From: Pseudomonas khavaziana | GTDB taxonomy: Bacteria > Pseudomonadota > Gammaproteobacteria > Pseudomonadales > Pseudomonadaceae | Direction of reading: 5' to 3' | Length of the DNA: 64,000 bases | NCBI RefSeq assembly: GCF_019145205.1 | Contig: NZ_JAHSTT010000001.1 | Coordinates: forward strand, 744,001-808,000 | In this document: piece after piece, positions 35,556 through 44,035 of the stretch | Position numbering within the stretch: position 1 is the stretch's first letter | Layout of the letters: the number at the start of each line of letters is the position of its first letter | Notes under the pieces: generated by a model | Told to the model about the DNA's origin: nothing | The model's database searches: none | Seen by the model: only the letters and a program-made list of their open reading frames with translations | Program-made: the position numbers and the translations under genes

Positions 35556-36785
35556 ATGTTGAAGATTAATGGCGAGCGCCTGTGGGCCAGCCTGATGGCC
35601 ATGGCCGAGATCGGCGCTACCGCACGCGGCGGCAGCTGCCGCCTGGCGTTGAGCGCCGAAGACAAGGCCGGTCGCGAGCTGTTCAGTCACTGGTGTAAAG
35701 CCGCTGGCCTGACGTTGAGCGTGGATGCCATCGGCAACCTGTTCGCCCGTCGCGCGGGTACCGACAATGGCGCCGCCCCGGTAATGATCGGCAGCCATCT
35801 CGATACCCAGCCCGAAGGCGGGCGCTTCGATGGCGTATACGGCGTATTGGCTGGCCTGGAGGTGATTCGCAGCCTCGACGACCACGGCATCCAGACGCGC
35901 AAGCCCCTGGAAATTGCGGTGTGGACCAACGAAGAGGGTGCGCGTTTCACCCCGGCGATGCTGGGCTCGGCGGTCTTCACCGGCGCCCTCGCGCTGGACA
36001 AGGCGCTGGCGACCACCGACGGTGATGGCGTCAGCGTGGACGAGGCGTTGCGCGCCACCGGCTATAACGGTGAGCGTGCATTGGGTGGGGCGGTGGACGC
36101 CTATTTCGAAGCACATATCGAGCAAGGCCCGATCCTGGAAGACAACGCCAAAACCATCGGCGTGGTGACCGGCGGCCAGGCGATTCGTTGGCTCGATGTA
36201 CGGGTCGAAGGCATGGCAGCCCATGCGGGCACCACGCCGATGGCGTTGCGCAAAGACGCGTTGTACGGCGCCGCAAAAATGATCCAGGCCCTGGAAAACC
36301 TCGCTGCCGATTTTGCCCCGCAAGGCCTGACCACCGTGGGTGAGCTGAACATCGTCAAGTCGTCGCGCAACACCATTCCTGGTGTGCTCGACTTCACTGT
36401 GGATCTGCGCCATCACCGCGACGCCGCTATCGACGCCATGGAGCAGCAAGTGCGCGCACGCCTGCAGGCGATAGCCGACAACCGTGGCCTGAGCGTAACC
36501 ATCACACCGCACTGGATCAGCCCGGCCACGCCGTTCGATGCTGAGTGCGTGGCCTGTGTGCAAGCGTCGGTGGACGCCTTGGGTTACAGCCAGCAGAGCA
36601 TTGTCAGCGGCGCCGGCCACGACGCCATTCACCTGGCGCGCTATTGCCCGACTGCGATGATCTTCATCCCCTGCGTCGGTGGCCTGAGCCACAACGAAGC
36701 CGAAGACGTGTTGCCTGAAGACGTGCGCCAGGGCACTGATGTATTGCTCAACGCCGTGTTGAAACGCGCCGGCCGGGTTCAGTAA
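35556..36785 (+). CDS. Zn-dependent M20 amidohydrolase (N-carbamoyl-L-amino-acid hydrolase/allantoate type)
   Basis: The 409-residue protein has the metal-binding signatures of the carbamoylase/allantoate branch of M20. These are GSHLDTQPEGGRFDGVYG (His and bridging Asp), WTNEEGARF (Glu pair), EAHIEQGP and a late SGAGHDAIHLA. It hydrolyses an N-carbamoyl or ureido amide. The exact substrate (carbamoyl amino acid, ureidopropionate or allantoate) is open. TGAGGAAG precedes the ATG. It lies 11 bases after the MFS gene. Confidence 0.9.
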   Translation: MLKINGERLWASLMAMAEIGATARGGSCRLALSAEDKAGRELFSHWCKAAGLTLSVDAIGNLFARRAGTDNGAAPVMIGSHLDTQPEGGRFDGVYGVLAGLEVIRSLDDHGIQTRKPLEIAVWTNEEGARFTPAMLGSAVFTGALALDKALATTDGDGVSVDEALRATGYNGERALGGAVDAYFEAHIEQGPILEDNAKTIGVVTGGQAIRWLDVRVEGMAAHAGTTPMALRKDALYGAAKMIQALENLAADFAPQGLTTVGELNIVKSSRNTIPGVLDFTVDLRHHRDAAIDAMEQQVRARLQAIADNRGLSVTITPHWISPATPFDAECVACVQASVDALGYSQQSIVSGAGHDAIHLARYCPTAMIFIPCVGGLSHNEAEDVLPEDVRQGTDVLLNAVLKRAGRVQ

Positions 36786-36796
36786 GGAATATTCTT

Positions 36797-37834
36797 ATGC
36801 GTACATTCTTTCACCCCGAACAACTGCTGCATTACCCACGCAGCTACTACTCTCGTGGCCAGATGCGCACGCCACAGGAGGTCCCCGAGCGTGCGCGCAA
36901 TTTGCTGCTGGCCGCGCAAACCCTGGGCTTTAATATCCAGCAACCGGTCGACTACGGCATGGCGCCGCTGCTCGCCGTACACGGCGCGGCATACCTGGAT
37001 TTTCTCCAGGAGGCTCACCAGCGCTGGAAGGAAATCCCCGAAGACTGGGGCGACGAAGTCATGTCCAACATCTTCGTACGCGAGCCCAACGCCCTGCGCG
37101 GCATTCTTGCCCAGGCGGCACGTTACCTGGCCGATGGCAGTTGCCCGGTCGGTGAGCTGACCTGGCGCTCGGCTTATTGGTCAGCCCAGAGCGCGGTTGC
37201 CGCTGCCCAGGCCATCCTCGATGGCGCACCTGCCGCCTACGCCTTGTGCCGCCCACCGGGCCATCACGCCCGCTTCGATGCGGCAGGCGGCTTCTGTTAC
37301 ATCAATAACGCGGCGGTGGCTGCGCAAGCGTTGCGTCAGGGCTTCCAGCGCGTCGCGGTGCTCGACACCGACATGCACCACGGCCAAGGCATCCAGGAGA
37401 TTTTCTACCAGCGCGATGACGTGCTCTACGTGTCTATCCATGGCGATCCGACTAACTTCTATCCAGGGGTGGCCGGCTTTGCCGAGGAAAAAGGCGATGG
37501 CGCAGGCTTAGGATTCAACCTCAACCTGCCCATGCCCCATGGTGCCAGCGAAGCGCTGTTTTTCGAAAAGCTGGAACTGGCCCTGACAGCGGTGAAGGAC
37601 TTCTCGGCGGATGTGCTGGTGTTGTCACTGGGTTTCGATATTTATGAGCTGGACCCGCAAAGCAAGGTCGCGGTGACGCGGGAAGGCTTTGCGCGGCTGG
37701 GGCAGTGCATTCGAGGGCTGGGGTTGCCGTGCTTGATCGTGCAGGAGGGGGGGTATCACCTGGAGACGCTGGACAGTAATGCGCAGGCGTTTTTCAGTGC
37801 GCCAGCGGCTTGGGAGAAGTTATCAGGCGATTAA
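36797..37834 (+). CDS. Histone-deacetylase-family amidohydrolase (acetylpolyamine deacetylase-like)
   Basis: The 345-residue class II HDAC-like enzyme has catalytic H156-H157 in RPPGHHARF. Zinc ligands are D192 and H194 (DTDMHHGQG), plus a late Asp in LGFDIYELDP. Bacterial members deacetylate acetylputrescine, acetylcadaverine or related amides. It is translated 11 bases after the M20 hydrolase, so both probably act on the substrate brought in by the MFS symporter. Confidence 0.9.
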   Translation: MRTFFHPEQLLHYPRSYYSRGQMRTPQEVPERARNLLLAAQTLGFNIQQPVDYGMAPLLAVHGAAYLDFLQEAHQRWKEIPEDWGDEVMSNIFVREPNALRGILAQAARYLADGSCPVGELTWRSAYWSAQSAVAAAQAILDGAPAAYALCRPPGHHARFDAAGGFCYINNAAVAAQALRQGFQRVAVLDTDMHHGQGIQEIFYQRDDVLYVSIHGDPTNFYPGVAGFAEEKGDGAGLGFNLNLPMPHGASEALFFEKLELALTAVKDFSADVLVLSLGFDIYELDPQSKVAVTREGFARLGQCIRGLGLPCLIVQEGGYHLETLDSNAQAFFSAPAAWEKLSGD

Positions 37835-37842
37835 GCGCTAAA

Positions 37843-37869
37843 AGCCTGCCGATCAGTTTTCAGCAGGCT
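37843..37869 (+). terminator. Weak terminator of the MFS-hydrolase-deacetylase operon
   Basis: AGCCTGC (37843-37849) pairs with GCAGGCT (37863-37869), starting 8 bases after the stop. The downstream stretch TTCTCATC is only mildly T-rich. Confidence 0.5.
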
Positions 37870-37903
37870 TCTCATCCGTCAGTGGGCGCTCGCTTCCTTC
37901 ATC

Positions 37904-38206
37904 CTACAACAATGCCGTGTAGTCTTGCCCGCCATAAAACACACCCACTATCGACACCGTTTCGCATTCAGGCCTCACCCTGAACGCGATGATGGTGCTG
38001 CGACGATAGTGCGTGATGCGCAAGCCGGTAAGCAGGTCGTCACGGCGCGCGCCACGCAAGGGGAACAGGCCAAGGCTTTCACAGTAGTTGACGAGGTTGT
38101 CGATAAATCGCGCCGCTATCGAGGGGGAGCCGACATCGCTGATGTAGTCTTCAAGGGCATCGAGTTGCGCCAGGACTTCAGGCGAAAAAACTACCGAGTA
38201 GCTCAC
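37904..38206 (-). CDS. parE: ParE/RelE-family toxin
   Basis: The 100-residue protein has the ParE pattern: VVFSPEVLAQLDALEDYI at the N-terminus, then RGARRDDLLTGLRITHYRRS and a terminal VGVFYGGQDY. ParE toxins poison gyrase. It is the downstream partner of the ParD-like gene, with ATGA start/stop overlap. Confidence 0.88.
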   Translation of the reverse strand: MSYSVVFSPEVLAQLDALEDYISDVGSPSIAARFIDNLVNYCESLGLFPLRGARRDDLLTGLRITHYRRSTIIAFRVRPECETVSIVGVFYGGQDYTALL

Positions 38207-38484
38207 GCGTTCCCGGTGCCTTTGCGCTGACGTCTGGCTGCCATATGCTCGCGAACCTGTTCTGCGGATAACCCGCGCGCAGGCTGTGCCTCAAGAGCGG
38301 TCGCTGCCGGGATGACTTCGTCCCTCAGCCAATCTTCCATGGCACGGTCACGTGCCAGCAGCACCCGCAATCCGTCGCGAATCACTTCGCTTTCGCTGGC
38401 ATATTCGCCGGCAGCTACCTTGGCTTTGACCAGGGCCGCCATTTCAAGGGGCAAGGTGATGCTCATTTGCTGGGTTGAGCGCAT
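38203..38484 (-). CDS. parD: ParD-family antitoxin
   Basis: The 93-residue protein starts MRSTQQMSITLPLEMAALVK, with a ribbon-helix-helix N-terminus and the family phrase GEYASESEVIRDGLR. I chose the ATG at 38484 because this opening matches ParD relatives. An ATG six codons later is possible. The frame runs upstream to 38625, but that part is unlike the family. The last bases overlap parE. Confidence 0.85.
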   Translation of the reverse strand: MRSTQQMSITLPLEMAALVKAKVAAGEYASESEVIRDGLRVLLARDRAMEDWLRDEVIPAATALEAQPARGLSAEQVREHMAARRQRKGTGNA

Positions 38485-38817
38485 TGGGATGTCCGCCAGA
38501 GGTGAGTAGGATTCAATCCTACTTGACCATTGGCGCGATGCAAGAAGCAGTTGATCAATGCCGATATCCGGCGCCTCGCCGTCCATCCAGAAGGGGTAGG
38601 TTTGCATAAGTGGCTGCGTCTCCATTTGTGTGGGTCAGGCCGCAAGTATTGACTCGTTTTGGCGACCGCGTGGCCGTAGGTGGCCGATAAGCTGCTGAAA
38701 TGTATGACTTGATATCTGTAACAGGGTTATCTCGGCAAACCGGCTCCGGCTCGCATGGCATCCCATCGGCTCCCATACGATAATGCTCGCCATCCCGACC
38801 ACTTTGGCCTGTCTCCC
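38485..38817. other. Intergenic region between parD and a LysR gene
   Basis: These 333 bases are the divergent promoter space. A minus-strand frame continuing upstream of parD to 38625 encodes a plausible but unrecognised extension. I see no separate gene, repeat or terminator. Confidence 0.4.
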
Positions 38818-39720
38818 GTGATCATCAACTTCGACCTCAACGACCTCCAAGCCTTCCGCGCCGTGGTAGACAAGGGCAGTTTCCGTGGCGCCGCAGAGGC
38901 CATCCGTATCTCGCAGCCGGCCCTCAGCCGGCGTATCGAGAAGCTTGAATCTGCCCTTGATGTAAAGCTGTTCGAGCGCACCACGCGCCGGGTCAGCCTG
39001 ACCATGGTCGGTCGTGCATTCTTGCCCCAGGTGGAGCGCATGCTCGATGACCTGGACATCGCCCTGATGGGCATCAGTAACGTCGCGTCGACGCGCATGG
39101 GCAACGTCACCATCGCCTGTGTGCCATCCACCGCCTATTACTTCATGCCCCACGTGATCTCCGAATTCCACAAGCTGTATCCGAAGATTCGCCTGCGGGT
39201 GCTGGATGCCAGTGCTGGTGAGGTGAGCAATGCGGTGGCCAGTGGCGAGGCGGACTTTGGCGTGAGTTTCAGCGGCAGTCTGGCCGATGAAGTGGAGTTC
39301 GAACTATTGCTGCAGGAGCGTTATGTGCTCGCCTGTCGTCGTGACCATCCGCTGGCCGCACGTGAGAGCGTGACGTGGACCGAAGCCTACGAACACGACT
39401 ACATCACCGTGGACAAAACCTCGGGCAACCGTTTCCTGCTCGACCAGGCCCTGCGTGGCGTGCGCGTGAAAAAGCCGAGTATCTGCGAGACTCACCACGT
39501 GACCACGATGATCGGGCTGGTAGAGGCGGGGTTGGGCGTGGCGATGGTGCCGTCGATTGCGATGCCGGCGTGCGAGCACCCGATTCTGGTGAGTGTGCCC
39601 TTGGTAGAGCCGCAGGTGATGCGCAACGTAGGCTTGATCAAGCGCCGCGGGCGGACATTGCCGCCAGCGGCGCTGGAGTTGGAGCGATTGGTGCGGGAGA
39701 TGCCGTTTCGGTCAGCGTGA
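38818..39720 (+). CDS. LysR-family regulator
   Basis: Starting at the GTG at 38818, the 300-residue protein has a normal LysR winged helix (FDLNDLQAFRAVVDKGSF, then ISQPALSRRIEKLE) and a full effector domain. The track-wide start at 38755 would add an unusual 21-residue leader. Neither start has a strong ribosome binding site. Its end overlaps the convergent binding-protein gene by 9 bases. It may regulate that gene and the symporter, but this is inferred from position only. Confidence 0.85.
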   Translation: MIINFDLNDLQAFRAVVDKGSFRGAAEAIRISQPALSRRIEKLESALDVKLFERTTRRVSLTMVGRAFLPQVERMLDDLDIALMGISNVASTRMGNVTIACVPSTAYYFMPHVISEFHKLYPKIRLRVLDASAGEVSNAVASGEADFGVSFSGSLADEVEFELLLQERYVLACRRDHPLAARESVTWTEAYEHDYITVDKTSGNRFLLDQALRGVRVKKPSICETHHVTTMIGLVEAGLGVAMVPSIAMPACEHPILVSVPLVEPQVMRNVGLIKRRGRTLPPAALELERLVREMPFRSA

Positions 39721-40467
39721 CACCGAGTCCAGGCCGGTGGATTGCACCACCGGTTGAGCTTGCGGCGAGGCCATGAACTGCAGCAGCGCCTTGGCCTCTT
39801 CGGGGTGTTCGGCGTTGACCGGAATGCCCGCCGCAAAGCGTGTCACCGACTGCACGTTTTCCGGGATCTTGCCGACAAACGTCACACCCTTGACCGGCAA
39901 CAATTCAGCCACCTGTTGCAAGCCGACTTCGTAGTCACCCTTGGCTACCTGCTCGCCCACCGGCACGCGTTCGATCATGGTGCCTTTGGCCGGCATACCG
40001 AGTTTCTTGAACAGCTCCTTCTCGACATAGACACCGCTGGCACTGTCCGAATACGCCACGGATTTAGCCTTGCTCAGCACGGCCTTGAGTTCGGCATCGG
40101 TATTGATTGCAGGTTTCGCCGCGCCTTCTTTCACCACCAGCCCAATCCGCGAATCCGCCAGTTCCACGCGGGATGCGGGGTCGACCTTGCCCTGTTTGAT
40201 CAGCTCGTCCAGTGCGTAGCCGACCATGATCACCACATCGGCATGTTCGCCACGGGCCAGGCGGTTGGGAATCGCTTCCGGCGACTTGCCCATGGAGGGG
40301 CCGAGGATGGTGTCGAGGGTGTCACCGCTTTGCTTGGCGTATTGCGGGCCGAGCAACTTGTAGGCAGCGGTGAAGCCACCAGAGGTCATTACCTTGAGTT
40401 CTTCGGCCTGGGCCGCCAGCGCCAGGGTACCGAGGGCCAGTGCGGCCAGGGTATTGAAAAGCTTCAT
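39712..40467 (-). CDS. Periplasmic ModA-like substrate-binding protein
   Basis: The 251-residue precursor has a signal peptide (about 1-20, LALAAQA). The type II binding-protein fold of the ModA family follows ([40 protein letters not shown]). It starts within the end of the MHS symporter gene (ATGA overlap). No ABC permease or ATPase is nearby, so it is either an orphan binding protein or works with the symporter. The ligand is unknown and is probably an organic anion. Confidence 0.85.
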   Translation of the reverse strand: MKLFNTLAALALGTLALAAQAEELKVMTSGGFTAAYKLLGPQYAKQSGDTLDTILGPSMGKSPEAIPNRLARGEHADVVIMVGYALDELIKQGKVDPASRVELADSRIGLVVKEGAAKPAINTDAELKAVLSKAKSVAYSDSASGVYVEKELFKKLGMPAKGTMIERVPVGEQVAKGDYEVGLQQVAELLPVKGVTFVGKIPENVQSVTRFAAGIPVNAEHPEEAKALLQFMASPQAQPVVQSTGLDSVSR

Positions 40468-41771
40468 TGCACAGCCTCCTGCATGACTTGACCACGGGTA
40501 TTGGCGCGGCGATACAACGCCAGGGTGGAGCACAGGGCGCAGAGCGCAGCGAACATCATCCAGTAAGCCGGCGATGCCTTGTCTTCGGTGATGTGAATGA
40601 ACCAGGTGGAAATCGCCGGCGTGAACCCACCGAAGATCGCCGTTGCCAGGCTATAGGCCAGGGAGAAGCCCGCCACGCGCACTTCCACTGGCATGATTTC
40701 GGTCAGCGCAGGGATCATGGCGCCGTTGTACATGCCGTACAGGAACGAGAACCACAACAGGGTTTCGAGCATGTGCACAAAGCTCGGTGCATTGACCACG
40801 TACGACAATGCCGGGTAGGCGGTGATCAAGGTCAGTGCGGTCATCGCCACCAGTACTGGCTTGCGGCCGAAGCGGTCGCTCAGGGTGCCCCCGATCGGTA
40901 GCCAGACAAAGTTCGACACAGCCACCAATAGCGTCACCAGCAGGGCATCGGAGGTGCTCAGGTGCAGAACGGTCTTGCCGAAGGTCGGCGCGTACACCGT
41001 GATCAGGTAGAACGCCGTAGTGGTCATGGCCACCATCAGCATGCCGCCAATCACCATGGTCCAGTTCGAGGCCAGGGTCGCCAGCACTTCGCGCATGGTT
41101 GGGCGATGCTTGCGGTTGGCGAACTCTTCAGTTTCCTGCAGGTTGCGGCGCAGCACGAAGATGAACGGGATGATCACGCAGCCGAGGGCAAACGGAATGC
41201 GCCAGCCCCAATCGGCTACTACCGCCGGCTCCATCCACACGTTCAGGCCGTAGCCCAGCGCGGCGGCCACCACGATGGAGATCTGTTGGCTGCCCGACTG
41301 CCAGCTGGTGTAGAAGCCTTTGCGGCCCGGCGTGGCCATTTCGGAAAGGTAAACCGACACACCGCCCAATTCCGCACCGGCGGAGAAGCCTTGCAGCAGG
41401 CGGCCCACCAGCACCAGCGCCGGGGCCCACAGGCCGATGGTTTGATAACCCGGCACCAGCACGATCAGCAGGGTGCCGCTGGCCATGATCGCCAAGGTCA
41501 CAATCAGGCCCTTACGACGACCCACATCATCAATGTAGGCCCCCAGGATGATTGCGCCCAGGGGACGCATCAGGAAACCCGCGCCGAACACGGCAAAGGT
41601 CATCATTAATGACGCAAACTCATTAGCCGCCGGGAAGAACGCGGCAGCGATATAGGTGGCGTAGAAACCGAATAGGAAGAAGTCGAACTGTTCGAGGAAG
41701 TTGCCCGAAGTAACGCGCAATACCGCGCCCACTTTCGAACTGGCAGCGTCGGGCCGGGAAGGGCTAGTCAT
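40464..41771 (-). CDS. MFS transporter, metabolite:H+ symporter (citrate/MHS type)
   Basis: The 435-residue protein has 12 helices with MHS motifs: [19 protein letters not shown] in helix 1, [13 protein letters not shown], and [19 protein letters not shown]. It resembles citrate and tricarballylate proton symporters. It is upstream of and translationally coupled to a periplasmic binding protein, an unusual pairing for a secondary transporter. Confidence 0.9.
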   Translation of the reverse strand: MTSPSRPDAASSKVGAVLRVTSGNFLEQFDFFLFGFYATYIAAAFFPAANEFASLMMTFAVFGAGFLMRPLGAIILGAYIDDVGRRKGLIVTLAIMASGTLLIVLVPGYQTIGLWAPALVLVGRLLQGFSAGAELGGVSVYLSEMATPGRKGFYTSWQSGSQQISIVVAAALGYGLNVWMEPAVVADWGWRIPFALGCVIIPFIFVLRRNLQETEEFANRKHRPTMREVLATLASNWTMVIGGMLMVAMTTTAFYLITVYAPTFGKTVLHLSTSDALLVTLLVAVSNFVWLPIGGTLSDRFGRKPVLVAMTALTLITAYPALSYVVNAPSFVHMLETLLWFSFLYGMYNGAMIPALTEIMPVEVRVAGFSLAYSLATAIFGGFTPAISTWFIHITEDKASPAYWMMFAALCALCSTLALYRRANTRGQVMQEAVQ

Positions 41772-41968
41772 GGTTTTGTGTCTCCAGCGTTCTTTTTAAA
41801 GTGCTTGTTTCGCTTAAGACTTGGGATAGTGGCTGACACATTTAGAAATGATAAGTGACAAATTTGGATGGATTGATGCGCGCTGGCTATCAATCAGTGC
41901 CTCCGTCAAAAGACCTGCCTTGTTCTATACTTGAGCCTGTGTCCAATTCTTACGGATGGGAGGTGGTA

Positions 41969-42112
41969 ATGGCTGACGAACAGAAACGGCAGAATGAGTC
42001 GGAGCGCGAACAACCCCGGCGACAGGAGGAGGAAAAACCGCAGACCTGGAAGCATCCCGATGATGGGACTGAGCTTTCCGAGCGGGACCAGGAGCGTCCG
42101 CTGAAACCCTGA
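41969..42112 (+). CDS. Small, highly charged hypothetical protein
   Basis: The 47-residue protein is composed mainly of Glu, Arg, Gln and Lys (MADEQKRQNESEREQPRRQ start). It is predicted to be disordered. A near-perfect GGGAGGTGG ribosome binding site lies 3-11 bases before the ATG, which is the main support for reality. The in-frame upstream extension to 41855 is not of this character. Function is unknown. Confidence 0.6.
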   Translation: MADEQKRQNESEREQPRRQEEEKPQTWKHPDDGTELSERDQERPLKP

Positions 42113-42275
42113 GTACCCATCCAGTCAAAAAAATTGAGAGCGACGTTGTAGGTGTGGGGGGGGGGCGTCAAAGTGCCTTCGCTCTCATATATGACCGATG
42201 CAAGGGGTATATTTATATTTCGTTTTCCTCGAAGTTGAAGATAAACGCTTTATTTATGCGGGTGGCAAATAATTA

Positions 42276-42713
42276 TTATTTTTTATATTTTACGTCGCTT
42301 TTAAGGGAGTGTCCCTCGAACTCGCCCTCGCCATCTATTTTCTTACGTTCTTGGTTGTTTGCCGGGTTAACTGCAACAAAATTGAAAGATATTTTGATAG
42401 AAGCTTCGTTCGAGGAAACTGATAACACATTCACCGTTCCTCCTTTTTCATCGGCATGCCAGCTGTTTGCCCTCCCGGGATTGAACCACGCGCCGACTCT
42501 GGTATCTCTATTGATTGCATGCTCGCCAATAGAGATATTTGTGGGGAATGTAAAATACAAACCTTTGAACATGAATCCTCCTTCTGGACCACCTACTACA
42601 AAAGAGTTCGTGTCGGCCTCATAGATAACTGAGTCAGCCACCCACCGTTCAGTGTCACCTTCGATATCGGCTTCTAAGCGACCTGTAGTTGCGCGTTTTT
42701 CGATAGTCGTCAT
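42276..42713 (-). CDS. AT-rich orphan gene, 145-residue protein of unknown function
   Basis: The protein has no signal peptide and no membrane segment. It is rich in beta-strand patterns, with SFVVGGPEGGFMFKGLYF in the first half and a Lys-rich end. I do not recognise a family. The gene and its downstream flank are clearly AT-richer than the genome average, with runs such as TAATTATTATTTTTTAT just past the stop. A composite repeat lies immediately upstream. Both features suggest horizontal acquisition. An effector, immunity or inclusion protein is possible, but nothing in the sequence proves a role. Confidence 0.6.
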   Translation of the reverse strand: MTTIEKRATTGRLEADIEGDTERWVADSVIYEADTNSFVVGGPEGGFMFKGLYFTFPTNISIGEHAINRDTRVGAWFNPGRANSWHADEKGGTVNVLSVSSNEASIKISFNFVAVNPANNQERKKIDGEGEFEGHSLKSDVKYKK

Positions 42714-42830
42714 GATGGAGTTCTCATCAGTGTCAGTAGTATTTAACAGCCTTTTTCGTGATTAATGAATAATACTAATGTCAGTGAAAATCTACTGTCA
42801 GATTTAACAGTAAATCGATTCAGTTGATTT

Positions 42831-43575
42831 GTGGGAGTGCCACCACATCTTCGATGTGACGCTGTCGCGCAGCAAACTAGGGAGCTTGCTCCAGTGGCGG
42901 CCTGATAGCCGAGGATGTTGGTTTTCGTCCTGGGTACATATCCGTTGTTTAGGTAACGGCCACCCGGCGTCCTGCCGGGTTACCCGCGGCTTCAAGCCTG
43001 CGTTCGGCCAGCGTGGTTTAACGGGGCGCCTGAGATCAAGATCAAGAGCGACTCGCTGCGCATCGCAGATACGCTGGCGGCGCTTTTGCTTTTCTGTAGG
43101 AGCGAGCTTGCTCGCGAAAAACCTGAGAACGCCGCGTTCTTTCTGCTTTCCCGCGTCATCGTTAACGACCTTCGCGGGCAAGCCCGCTCCCACAGTTGTA
43201 CGCGCACGCTTCAACGATCAGGTCGGCTATAAGGCCGCCTCGCTGTGCTTTTGATCTTAGGCGCCCCGTTAAACCACGCTGGCCGCAAATCAATGTCGGA
43301 TTACGGGCACACCGAGCCTGGGCGAGGTGCCGATTGGTGGGGCAAGAGCGTTTTGCTTATTTCTGCGCTTTTCAAAAGTGAGCCGCTGTAAAAGCGGAAC
43401 CATAAGTGGCCGTTACCTAAGCAACGGATATGTACTCGCCCTAACAACCCAACAACCCGGTCACATCGTCGACGTGGTGCCGTCGCGCAGAACCTGGGCC
43501 GCCTCCAAAATATCCGGCATTAAGACTAAATTTTAAATATTTAAAATCAGTAGCTTACTTGAAGCTTGATAAGAG
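42831..43575 (-). repeat. Composite nested palindromic repeat, copy A
   Basis: Outer part: 42831-42963 is the reverse complement of the right end of copy C (62141-62277). Likewise 43370-43565 is the reverse complement of its left part (about 61890-62125). The shared inner stem is at 42932-42963 and 43406-43437. An extra 34-bp inverted repeat and a REP pair sit in the loop. Small frames here (for example 43327-43536) recur in the other copies and are not genes. Confidence 0.85.
43006..43284. repeat. Nested element: 34-bp inverted repeat enclosing a REP pair
   Basis: 43006-43039 and 43251-43284 are inverted copies matching at 33 of 34 positions. Between them lies an inverted REP pair (about 43096-43193, GTAGGAGCGAGCTTGCTCGC at the left, GCGGGCAAGCCCGCTCCCAC at the right). 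Confidence 0.9.
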
Positions 43576-43729
43576 CAGCCTCGCCTGGAAGAGAGCGACG
43601 ACCGAATTTCGCAACACCTTCAGAGACATTACCCACATCCCCCAATGCCTGCGTCGAGAACCGCACCCGCTTTGGCGGCCTAGTGGTCGCATTGTCGGCA
43701 TTACGCCTGCGCCAGGGCCAGGAGGCCCT

Positions 43730-43906
43730 TCACACCAGCAGCGAGGTCGGAAACCCGGAAGCCAGCACCAGGTAAGCCACCACCGCCGCCAGGCATAAAC
43801 CGACAAAAACGCGCAGCAAAGTCCTGGCGGTGGGGTGGACGATGAATTTGATGGCCCAGAGCAAAACCCCGCTGAGCAGGATGCTTAAGGCGAAAATGAC
43901 CAGCAC
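43730..43906 (-). CDS. 58-residue two-helix membrane protein
   Basis: A GTG at 43906 opens a 58-residue frame ending in TGA at 43730-43732. It encodes two membrane helices, VLVIFALSILLSGVLLWA and LLRVFVGLCLAAVVAYLVL, joined by a short basic turn (KFIVHPTART). Third positions are G/C-rich as in real genes here. The overlapping longer frame on the same strand (43555-43806) is not protein-like. The gene is divergent from the LysR gene at 44036. The ribosome binding site is weak. Function is unknown. Confidence 0.6.
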   Translation of the reverse strand: MLVIFALSILLSGVLLWAIKFIVHPTARTLLRVFVGLCLAAVVAYLVLASGFPTSLLV

Positions 43907-44035
43907 GGCGGTGTACCTGTGACCTTCAAGAGCTGATTTATAGTCTCAAAGCCTGCGGATGAACAGTGCGCACATAGACGCAGCCCCGCTGCCTTTCTAA
44001 ACTGCGGCTTGTCTTGGGGAAAGGGGCAGGCGCCG

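Noticed and set aside
28976..38500. Genomic island integrated at tRNA-Ser
   Set aside because: I found no integrase and no repeat of the tRNA 3' end in the window, so the case rests only on toxin-antitoxin content.
43327..43536. 69-residue frame, with relatives at 51607-51960 (minus) and 62114-62332
   Set aside because: These peptides share phrases because they are translations of the composite repeat. They have no ribosome binding sites and are interrupted differently in each copy.
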